Assembly (NCBI GenBank): GCA_025350445.1
Contig: JANXXV010000860.1
Coordinates: 1 to 12,104, forward strand
DNA length: 12,104 bases
DNA from: Bryobacteraceae bacterium
GTDB lineage: Bacteria > Acidobacteriota > Terriglobia > Bryobacterales > Bryobacteraceae
Reading direction: 5' to 3'
The notes below the pieces were generated by a model that made no database searches, had not been told where the DNA came from, and saw only the letters and a list, made by a program, of their open reading frames with translations. The translations under genes and the position numbers were made by a program. Positions 6,709-12,104 of this stretch are shown here, piece after piece (the first letter of the stretch is position 1; each line of letters begins with the position of its first letter).

Positions 6709-7863
6709 TTGGCCATACAGCCCGCGATGGTGCCGTACCTCTGGCGCCGGCATCTCGGAATTCTTCGCGCCGTGCTAGCGGTGCTGTGTGTATTGCTGTA
6801 CCTGTTATACCCGGTTCCGGCCGGGCCCGCCGTCGCGCTCGTCATCGGCGTATTTGCCATATACAGCGTATTCATTCTGCTGCGCGACAACATTGAGAAC
6901 CGCGTCTATCATCTGCCCATCCTGGCGTTGGACGTGATCTTCTTCTTCGCCTGCGCGCTGCATCCCACTCAGGAAGGCCTTTGGCTGAGCACAGTCTGCT
7001 ATTTCTACCTGCTGTGTATCGCCTCGCTGATGTATGAATGGAGAGCGGTGGCCGGGGTGGTTCTGCTGAGCGTGCTCTTCTTCGCCGTTGTGCGGCCCGT
7101 TCCCACCGTTTTGCTTTGGCCCACCGTATTGATGACCGGGGTCTTCGCCGTGGTCTTCACCATTCAGAAAGAAGCGTTCCAGTTCCGCCTTTCCGCTGCG
7201 TTGCGCCGATCCGTCCTTTCCAGGCTCGAGGCCGAGCGCGCACGGGAATCCGAACGCGAACGGATTGCCGCCGATTTTCACGACGGCCCGCTGCAGAGCT
7301 TTATCAGCTTCCAGATGCGGCTGGAGATCATCCGTAAACTGCTGGGCCGGGATCGCGATGCGGCGCTGGCCGAGTTGCATCAATTACAGGAGCTGGGAAA
7401 ATCGCAGGTATCCGAATTGCGCTCGTTCGTCCGCAACATGCAGCCCATTGAGGTGGACGATGCCGGGTTGCAAGCCTCCGTGCGGGACGTAGTGAATACG
7501 TTTGAACGGGAATGCGGCATCGCCACCACCCTGGTCTGCCGGGATCTACCGGAGCTGACCGGAACCGACTTCGCGATGGAGGTTCTGCAGATTGTCCGCG
7601 AGGCGCTGAATAACGTGCGCAAGCATTCGAAGGCTTCCCGCGTGAGTCTTACGCTGGAGGTAACCGGGAAGACGATTGAGATCTCAGTGGAAGACGACGG
7701 CAGCGGTTTCCCGTTCAGCGGATCCTACAGCCTGGACGAGCTCGAGTTGCTGCGGCTGGGGCCTCGCAGTATTAAACGGCGCATTCGCACTCTCGGCGGC
7801 GACCTGACGCTGGAATCGCGTCCCATGCACGGCGCCGGTTTGAAGATTCGCATCCCTACATGA
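6709..7863 (+). CDS. Sensor histidine kinase, NarL/DesK type (HisKA_3)
   Basis: The start is TTG 6709, supported by an AAGGG ribosome site at 6698-6702, 6 bases upstream. About six hydrophobic segments fill residues 16-152 and probably form a membrane sensor without a large periplasmic loop. A charged coiled-coil linker (LSRLEAERARESERERIAAD) leads to the HisKA_3 box DFHDGPLQS, where His191 is the predicted phosphorylation site. The ATPase domain follows: REALNNVRKHSKA (N box, about 298-309), then VEDDGSGF (G1 box). The final glycine-rich segment departs from the usual GLGL pattern (LRLGPRSIKRRIRTLGG), which is worth noting. No response regulator is encoded in the window, so its partner is elsewhere. 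TGA at 7861-7863 overlaps the next ATG by four bases (ATGA). Confidence 0.9.
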   Translation: MAIQPAMVPYLWRRHLGILRAVLAVLCVLLYLLYPVPAGPAVALVIGVFAIYSVFILLRDNIENRVYHLPILALDVIFFFACALHPTQEGLWLSTVCYFYLLCIASLMYEWRAVAGVVLLSVLFFAVVRPVPTVLLWPTVLMTGVFAVVFTIQKEAFQFRLSAALRRSVLSRLEAERARESERERIAADFHDGPLQSFISFQMRLEIIRKLLGRDRDAALAELHQLQELGKSQVSELRSFVRNMQPIEVDDAGLQASVRDVVNTFERECGIATTLVCRDLPELTGTDFAMEVLQIVREALNNVRKHSKASRVSLTLEVTGKTIEISVEDDGSGFPFSGSYSLDELELLRLGPRSIKRRIRTLGGDLTLESRPMHGAGLKIRIPT

Positions 7864-8876
7864 GATGGCGCGCATGGAGCGTGCTTGCCGGCCTGGGTCT
7901 GATCGCGGGTTGCGGCAACTATGCCGATTTCACCCTGCCTTTATTGCGTCAAGCCGGCAGCGCCGTCTCCTATGAATGGAACGTTTACCCCGAACCCGTC
8001 CTGGCGCGGGACGCAACAGGCTGGGATTCGACAGACGCGCTGAATCCGTCGGTAGTTGACGTGGGGGGCCTCCTCTACAATTTTTACTCGGGCTACGACG
8101 GCAAGGTGTGGAGTACCGGCTTGGCAACATCCGCCGATGGCTTGCACTGGACAAAAAAGGGCCGTGTGCTAGCGCCTGATCCTGCGACGTGGGAGGGCGG
8201 CTACATCGCGGCGAACGGAGCGGCCGTGCGGGTGGGCAACGAATTTTTTTACTGGTACCAGGCAAGCCGGCCGCCGCGGATCGGGCTGGCGAAGTCGAAG
8301 GATGGCATGGCCTGGACCAAGTTGCCCGAACCCGTCCTGGGCACTGGCCCTCGCGGCAGTTGGGATGAGCGGGCCGCCGCCGACCCATACGTGATCCGCA
8401 TCGGCGAAACGTTTTACATGTACTACCTGGGTGAGGACCGCGCGCGCCGCCAGCGTTTGGGCGTGGCCCGTTCCACCGATGGGGTCACCTGGCTGAAGTC
8501 GCGGGCGAATCCGATTCTGGAACTCGGGAACGCCGGCACGTTCGACGAGATCGGGCTGGGCGAGCCGGCCGTGTGGAAGTCTGAGAATTCGTACTGGATG
8601 CTCTACACCGGCCGCGACCGTGCGGAAGTTCGCCGGCTTGGCCTGGCGCGCTCGCAGGACGGCTTCCATTGGAGCCGTGTTTCCGAATCCGCCGCGCTTG
8701 CCGGCGGGGATCTTTGGAATTCGAAAACACTTTGCGACCCTACGGTGCGCGCAGTGGACGGTGATGTACAGGTTTGGTTCGGAGGCGGCGACGTGGCTCA
8801 TCCGGTGGAAAATGTGCATGGACAGATCGGCTTTGCCATCCTGAAGCTTTCCGTTGTTGGTACGCTGCCTAAATGA
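7860..8876 (+). CDS. Lipoprotein with five-bladed propeller, GH43/GH130-like
   Basis: The 338-residue protein starts with a lipoprotein signal: LGLIAGC, Cys18 as the lipid-modified residue. The rest consists of repeated blades with a shared pattern ending in S-x-D-G-x-x-W: GLATSADGLHW (about 87), GLAKSKDGMAW (about 142), GVARSTDGVTW (about 201) and GLARSQDGFHW (about 261). Acidic starts of blades appear as NPSVVD, ADPYVI, GEPAVW and CDPTVR. This layout is that of five-bladed beta-propeller glycoside hydrolases and phosphorylases (GH43, GH32, GH130 clans). Which sugar it acts on, or whether it is catalytic at all, cannot be decided here. It would sit on the outer membrane or the periplasmic face. 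It is joined by ATGA overlaps to the kinase before it and to bshA after it, implying coupled translation. Confidence 0.8.
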   Translation: MRWRAWSVLAGLGLIAGCGNYADFTLPLLRQAGSAVSYEWNVYPEPVLARDATGWDSTDALNPSVVDVGGLLYNFYSGYDGKVWSTGLATSADGLHWTKKGRVLAPDPATWEGGYIAANGAAVRVGNEFFYWYQASRPPRIGLAKSKDGMAWTKLPEPVLGTGPRGSWDERAAADPYVIRIGETFYMYYLGEDRARRQRLGVARSTDGVTWLKSRANPILELGNAGTFDEIGLGEPAVWKSENSYWMLYTGRDRAEVRRLGLARSQDGFHWSRVSESAALAGGDLWNSKTLCDPTVRAVDGDVQVWFGGGDVAHPVENVHGQIGFAILKLSVVGTLPK

Positions 8877-9997
8877 AGGTTGGAATCACGTGTTATCCCA
8901 CATACGGCGGCAGCGGGATTGTCGCCACCGAGCTTGGGCTGGAACTGGCCAACCGCGGGCACGAGGTGCACTTCATCACCTATGCCAATCCCATCCGGCT
9001 CGATCCGGATACTCCCCGCATTCACTATCACGAGGTAGAAGTTTCGAACTATCCACTGTTCCAATATCCACCGTATTCGCTGGCCCTGGCGTCGCGGATG
9101 GCGGAAGTGGCGGATCGTTATCACCTGGATCTGTTGCACGTACATTACGCGATTCCGCACTCCATCTCGGCGCTGTTAGCCCAACAGATGATGGCGTCAA
9201 AACGCCGGCTTCCTTTCGTCACCACGCTGCACGGCACCGACGTTACGCTGGTGGGTCTGGACCGTTCCTACTTCCCCATCACCAAGTTCTCCATCGAGAA
9301 ATCGGACGGCGTCACCACCATCAGCGAGTACATGCGGAAACAGACGGAAGACGTATTCGGGATCGATAAGCCCATTCGGGTGATCCACAATTTCGTGAAT
9401 TGCAGTTTGTACCGTCCGGCGGAGGTGCGCAGCGGGGATGACAAGATCCTGCTGCATATATCGAATTTCCGGCCAGTGAAGCGCGTGCTCGACTGCATTC
9501 GCATTCTGGCGCGGGTCAGGCAGACTACACCGGCAACACTGTGGATGGTGGGCGATGGTCCGGACCGGGGCCCAGCCGAGATGTTGGCGCGCGACCTGGG
9601 CCTGGAGGACTACGTGAATTTCATGGGCAAGCAGGACCACGTGGAGCGGCTGATTCCGAGCGCGGATGTATTGCTCTTGCCGACTGAACTGGAAGCATTC
9701 GGGCTGGCCGCGCTAGAGGGAATGGCGTGTGGCGTGCCGCCGGTTGCTACGAACGCGGGCGGCGTGCCGGAACTGGTGACGCACGGCGTGGATGGGTTCC
9801 TGGAAGCGGTAGGGGACACCACCGCGCAGGCGAACCGCGTGATTGAACTGCTGACGGACGAGGTGCTGCACGCTAAGATGTCGGCCGCGGCCCGCGAGAC
9901 GGCGCTGCGGCGGTTCTGCACGTCGCTGATAATTCCGAAGTACGAACAATACTATGAGGAAGTGTGTAGTGCAGGCTGCAGTAAGCCTTCCGCCTGA
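8873..9997 (+). CDS. bshA: N-acetyl-alpha-D-glucosaminyl L-malate synthase
   Basis: This 374-residue GT4 glycosyltransferase closely follows the Bacillus BshA pattern: GITCYPTYGGSGIVATELG at the N-terminus, GHEVHFITYANPIRLD, IHYHEVEVSNYPLFQYPPY, VHYAIPHSISA, LHGTDVTLVG, and an E-x7-E motif (EAFGLAALE, Glu274 and Glu282) with GMACGVPPVAT. Length is the usual one. BshA transfers GlcNAc from UDP-GlcNAc to L-malate, the first step of bacillithiol synthesis in the cytoplasm. The deacetylase (BshB) and cysteine ligase (BshC) are not in the window. ATG 8873 overlaps the upstream TGA by four bases. Its last 46 bases (9952-9997) are also read on the other strand as the end of the gene at 9952-10419. 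Confidence 0.93.
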   Translation: MKVGITCYPTYGGSGIVATELGLELANRGHEVHFITYANPIRLDPDTPRIHYHEVEVSNYPLFQYPPYSLALASRMAEVADRYHLDLLHVHYAIPHSISALLAQQMMASKRRLPFVTTLHGTDVTLVGLDRSYFPITKFSIEKSDGVTTISEYMRKQTEDVFGIDKPIRVIHNFVNCSLYRPAEVRSGDDKILLHISNFRPVKRVLDCIRILARVRQTTPATLWMVGDGPDRGPAEMLARDLGLEDYVNFMGKQDHVERLIPSADVLLLPTELEAFGLAALEGMACGVPPVATNAGGVPELVTHGVDGFLEAVGDTTAQANRVIELLTDEVLHAKMSAAARETALRRFCTSLIIPKYEQYYEEVCSAGCSKPSA

Positions 9998-10419
9998 CCG
10001 GTCGCTTTCAAACGGTCTTCTTCTTCAAACGAGACATACTCAAAGCCCGCGCTCTCGGCTTCTCTTCTGTATTGTTCGGCAGCAACCATGTGATGTATTC
10101 CTTCCTGGGGGTGAAGTTCGGGAAACTGCAGGGACCACTGGGCGGGGCCGCTATCTTCTGAAAGCGTCAGCGTGATCAGTCCGCCGGTTGAGGCCAGATT
10201 CGCCGTCAACTTGTGATTCGGACCCGAGGTGCGTTGTGCGATCTCCAGCAACCCGCGTAACGTATCCGTAAGCGCCGCTTCGTTGCCTGCCACAAGGCAT
10301 GTTTGCCCGTCAAACTTGCTTTCCAGACGAAAATCCGGCGCATCAAACTCGGTGCTCACTGCAAGAAGCACGTCCAGCAAGCTGACAGCTTGAATCTCAA
10401 CACTAGGACCTTCGCTCAC
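9952..10419 (-). CDS. Small protein, possibly a degenerate histidine-kinase-type ATPase domain
   Basis: This 155-residue frame starts at GTG 10419 and stops at TAG 9952-9954. Codon use looks like real coding sequence. Residues from about 12 to 95 have the rhythm of a HATPase_c domain: SLLDVLLAVSTEF, then AALTDTLRGLLEIAQRTS (helix where an N box would lie), then GLITLTLSEDSGPAQ (strand where the G1 box would lie). The usual N-box Asn is absent (LLEIAQ in place of LLxNA), and the acidic G motif is weak, so ATP binding is doubtful. The C-terminal part is charged, helical and unrecognised. Its 3' end overlaps the end of bshA by 46 bases (convergent), and it is divergent from the sigma-factor gene. 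An ATPase-derived regulator is only a guess; a hypothetical protein is the safe reading. Confidence 0.6.
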   Translation of the reverse strand: MSEGPSVEIQAVSLLDVLLAVSTEFDAPDFRLESKFDGQTCLVAGNEAALTDTLRGLLEIAQRTSGPNHKLTANLASTGGLITLTLSEDSGPAQWSLQFPELHPQEGIHHMVAAEQYRREAESAGFEYVSFEEEDRLKATGQAEGLLQPALHTSS

Positions 10420-10470
10420 AATTTACTCATCGGGCGTGGACGGGCGAATTTGAATCCGGCGCGTGTCACG

Positions 10471-10499
10471 GGAACTTTTCCTGGATAGGGCGTGTCTAA
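10471..10499 (+). promoter_or_regulatory. Candidate autoregulatory ECF (sigma-E-like) promoter
   Basis: GGAACTT (10471-10477) and GTCTAA (10494-10499) are separated by 16 bases. This matches the GGAACTT / GTCTAA pattern known for sigma-E-type promoters, which commonly sit in front of their own sigma gene. The start of transcription would be near 10506, so the GTG at 10492 could not be the start codon of that transcript. A second -10-like hexamer, TAGAAT, is at 10515-10520. Confidence 0.55.
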
Positions 10500-10524
10500 G
10501 TTATTAGTTTCGGGTAGAATCGCA

Positions 10525-10542
10525 AGTGAGGCGCTCTCCGTG
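10525..10542 (+). promoter_or_regulatory. Ribosome site and preferred start codon of the sigma factor
   Basis: AGTGAGG (10525-10531) lies 8 bases before GTG 10540, in the sigma-factor frame. It is the best ribosome site near the gene and lies downstream of the proposed promoter, so it favours GTG 10540 over GTG 10492. Confidence 0.5.
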
Positions 10543-11235
10543 GCCGATTCGACGATTGGGTTTGATTTCGATACATATTCCGGGCTCTGCAAGGTGTGCT
10601 CTACCTCCACCGGCGCCCACCGCGAAGAAGATTGCCTACTGGAGGCGCTCCGCGCAGGCGCCAATGAGGCTTATGAGACCCTGATCGCCCTCTACGAACA
10701 ACCGGTCTACAACCTGGTTTTTCGGTTGATGAACGACCCGGCCGATACCTGCGACGTTGTCCAGGAAGTGTTCCTGAAGGTATTCCGCAATATCAAGAAT
10801 TTCAAAGGCAACAGCAGCCTGAAAACGTGGATTTACCGGATTTCATTTAACGAAGCCTATAACCATCGGCGCTGGTTCAGCCGTCATAAGAAGCAGGAGA
10901 TTGGACTTGAATGCGAGGAGGAGGGCAATTTGAATTATCAGGAAGTGCTGCCCGACCCTGGCCGCTCTGCCTTTGACATCACGTCGGACCAGGAAACCCA
11001 CGCGATGATTGAGGAAGCCTTGGCCCAAGTGAATCCTGCCTTCCGGGCTGCCGTGGTCCTGCGCGACATGGAAGATCTGAGCTACGACGAGATTGCCGAG
11101 ATTTTGCAGGTTTCCCTGGGCACGGTGAAATCCCGGATATTGCGCGGACGGGAAGCGTTGCGCAAGGTACTGGCCAACCGGCTGAGTCCCGATTTGAACG
11201 TACGTTGGGCGCCCCAACCGGCGCAAGTGAAGTGA
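10540..11235 (+). CDS. ECF sigma factor (RpoE-like)
   Basis: The open frame from GTG 10492 is 247 codons; from GTG 10540, preferred because of promoter and ribosome site, it is 231. Sigma region 2 is evident: DTCDVVQEVFLKVFRNIKNF, then SSLKTWIYRISFNEAYNHRR (regions 2.2-2.4). Region 4 with its helix-turn-helix follows: AFRAAVVLRDMEDLSYDEIA, then LQVSLGTVKSRILRGREAL. No region 3 or extra C-terminal domain is present, so this is an ECF-type sigma factor, directing RNA polymerase to GGAAC-type promoters. The N-terminal extension (about 30 residues before region 2) carries a CKVC pair, whose role is unclear. Its TGA (11233-11235) shares one base with the ATG of the anti-sigma gene, which indicates coupled, roughly equimolar expression. 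Confidence 0.9.
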   Translation: MADSTIGFDFDTYSGLCKVCSTSTGAHREEDCLLEALRAGANEAYETLIALYEQPVYNLVFRLMNDPADTCDVVQEVFLKVFRNIKNFKGNSSLKTWIYRISFNEAYNHRRWFSRHKKQEIGLECEEEGNLNYQEVLPDPGRSAFDITSDQETHAMIEEALAQVNPAFRAAVVLRDMEDLSYDEIAEILQVSLGTVKSRILRGREALRKVLANRLSPDLNVRWAPQPAQVK

Positions 11236-11969
11236 TGACTGGTGAACCTATGAATATCGTAGCTATATCCTGCAGCACCGCCGCGAACCATTTCCCCGCG
11301 TTTCTGGAGGGAGATCTTTCCACGGCGGAGCAACGGCAGATGGACGCTCATATGAATGGTTGCAGCCGGTGCTCCGCGGAGATGCGGCAAATGAGGCAAT
11401 TGCGCGCTACCCTTCGCCGGATGCCGGTTCGAATTCCTCCCCCGTCGTTGAAAACCCGGCTTCGCGTAGTGGCCTCGCGGGAGCTGGTGCGGCAAAAATC
11501 CAGAGCCAGCTTTCCGGCGATGTGGGCTGAATGGCGCGGCAACTTCCGCCTCTGGTCACAGAATCTGATGCGACCGATGGCGATTCCAACCGCGGGCGGA
11601 TTTCTATCGGCGATTTTGTTGTTCTGTCTTCTGCCGGTTGGCATGGCGTCGCCATACCTGGCTCTATCGGTAGTCACCCGCACCGACGTGCCGACCGCGC
11701 TTTATACTGACGCCACCGTGAAGAGCATCAGCCCGGTGGGCTTCAACGATGAAGATGTGGTGGTGGAACTCACCATCGACGATCAAGGCCGTATCCTGAG
11801 TTACAGCATTCCCGATTGCCCGCACATGCTGAAGTCCTCGGGGCTGCGCCGCAACATCGAGAGCAGCCTGCTGTTTACGCATTTCACCCCGGCGACGACG
11901 TTCGGACAGCCGATGTCCGGAAAGATCCGCCTCTCCTTCCGCAACAGTAGTATTAACGTGAAGGGCTAG
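11235..11969 (+). CDS. Zinc-type anti-sigma factor with TonB-C-like periplasmic domain
   Basis: The frame is open from 11205, but ATG 11235 (TGATG overlap with the sigma gene) or ATG 11250 is the likelier start; from 11235 it is 244 residues. Near the N-terminus it has H-F-P-A-F-L-E-G-D-L and then H-x3-C-x2-C (HMNGCSRC), the ZAS/zf-HC2 anti-sigma module that holds the ECF sigma factor through zinc. A basic linker leads to one membrane segment (GGFLSAILLFCLLPVGMA). The outer part ends with VVVELTIDDQGRILSYSI and later FTPATTFGQPMSGKIRL, which resembles the TonB C-terminal fold. Thus a sensor domain of TonB-C type may face the periplasm. Function as antagonist of the adjacent sigma factor is expected from family and context; the signal is unknown. 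Confidence 0.85.
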   Translation: MTGEPMNIVAISCSTAANHFPAFLEGDLSTAEQRQMDAHMNGCSRCSAEMRQMRQLRATLRRMPVRIPPPSLKTRLRVVASRELVRQKSRASFPAMWAEWRGNFRLWSQNLMRPMAIPTAGGFLSAILLFCLLPVGMASPYLALSVVTRTDVPTALYTDATVKSISPVGFNDEDVVVELTIDDQGRILSYSIPDCPHMLKSSGLRRNIESSLLFTHFTPATTFGQPMSGKIRLSFRNSSINVKG

Positions 11970-11987
11970 CTGAATGTCCACTCACGC

Positions 11988-12064
11988 CAAAATCCGCGTT
12001 GATCGGCGTCCATCGGCGGCTAATAATCTTGGCCGCCAATGGACGCCGATACGCGGATAATTTG
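11988..12064. repeat. Long imperfect inverted repeat built of 10-base units
   Basis: The left arm (11992-12020) and right arm (12032-12058) are reverse complements, except for one two-base bulge and one mismatch. The loop is 11 bases (12021-12031), and CAAA/TTTG outside could extend the stem across a two-base bulge. The left arm splits into three similar 10-base units: ATCCGCGTTG, ATCGGCGTCC and ATCGGCGGCT. No T-tract follows, so this is not a standard rho-independent terminator, though it lies just after the anti-sigma stop and could end or stabilise that transcript. Sequences of this general kind recur between genes in several phyla; that is from memory and unchecked. Confidence 0.8.
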
Positions 12065-12067
12065 ACC

Positions 12068-12088
12068 CGTCCAGCCATTTCCTGGACG
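12068..12088. repeat. Small perfect hairpin, 7-bp stem
   Basis: CGTCCAG and CTGGACG pair across a 7-base loop (CCATTTC). There is no T-run after it. It may be a weak terminator or chance. The rest of 11970-12104 shows no gene. Confidence 0.35.
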
Positions 12089-12104
12089 CTGCAATAGGCT
12101 CCGG

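Noticed and set aside
8227..8250. A run of seven T in the lipoprotein gene as a frameshift site
   Set aside because: The frame continues without interruption through all blades to a normal end, with no alternative product of note.

Overview
The window is about 12 kb of moderately GC-rich bacterial chromosome. It most likely comes from an Acidobacteriota member of the Solibacter/Bryobacter type. The main pointers are a large secreted propeller protein whose C-terminal domain looks like the 'Solibacter C-terminal' family (TIGR03437), a Tat-exported Gfo/Idh/MocA oxidoreductase, a bacillithiol-type glycosyltransferase (BshA), and many secreted proteins of unknown function. This is recognition from protein sequence; no search was run. 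I see no rRNA, tRNA, CRISPR array, transposase or phage gene.

Layout. (1) 1-1554: a truncated glycerophosphodiester phosphodiesterase on the minus strand, divergent from a Tat-signal Gfo/Idh/MocA oxidoreductase. (2) 1569-2380: a two-gene module made of a HEPN-domain protein and a small partner, each broken by one in-frame TAG. (3) 4041-2468, minus strand: a secreted FecR-domain protein, then a secreted helical protein, then a 45-residue protein with 11 cysteines, apparently one transcription unit. (4) 4178-9997, plus strand: a secreted Asp-box propeller protein, an exported or membrane-anchored methyltransferase, a NarL/DesK-type sensor histidine kinase, a five-bladed-propeller lipoprotein and bshA. 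Three of the four junctions are ATGA stop/start overlaps. (5) 10419-9952, minus strand: a small protein resembling a degenerate histidine-kinase ATPase domain, whose 3' end overlaps that of bshA. (6) 10492-11969: an ECF sigma factor and its zinc-type anti-sigma factor, with a good candidate autoregulatory promoter in front. (7) 11970-12104: a long imperfect inverted repeat built from 10-base units, then a small hairpin.

How the genes may work together. The window is rich in envelope sensing and export: FecR protein, sensor kinase, sigma/anti-sigma pair and several signal peptides. BshA begins bacillithiol synthesis, a thiol redox buffer; no bshB or bshC is visible. The ECF pair forms a self-contained regulatory unit. 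The points most worth a second look are the unannotated Cys-rich mini-protein, the HEPN pair with twin amber stops, the sigma-E-like promoter that moves the sigma factor's start, and the 10-base-periodic palindrome.
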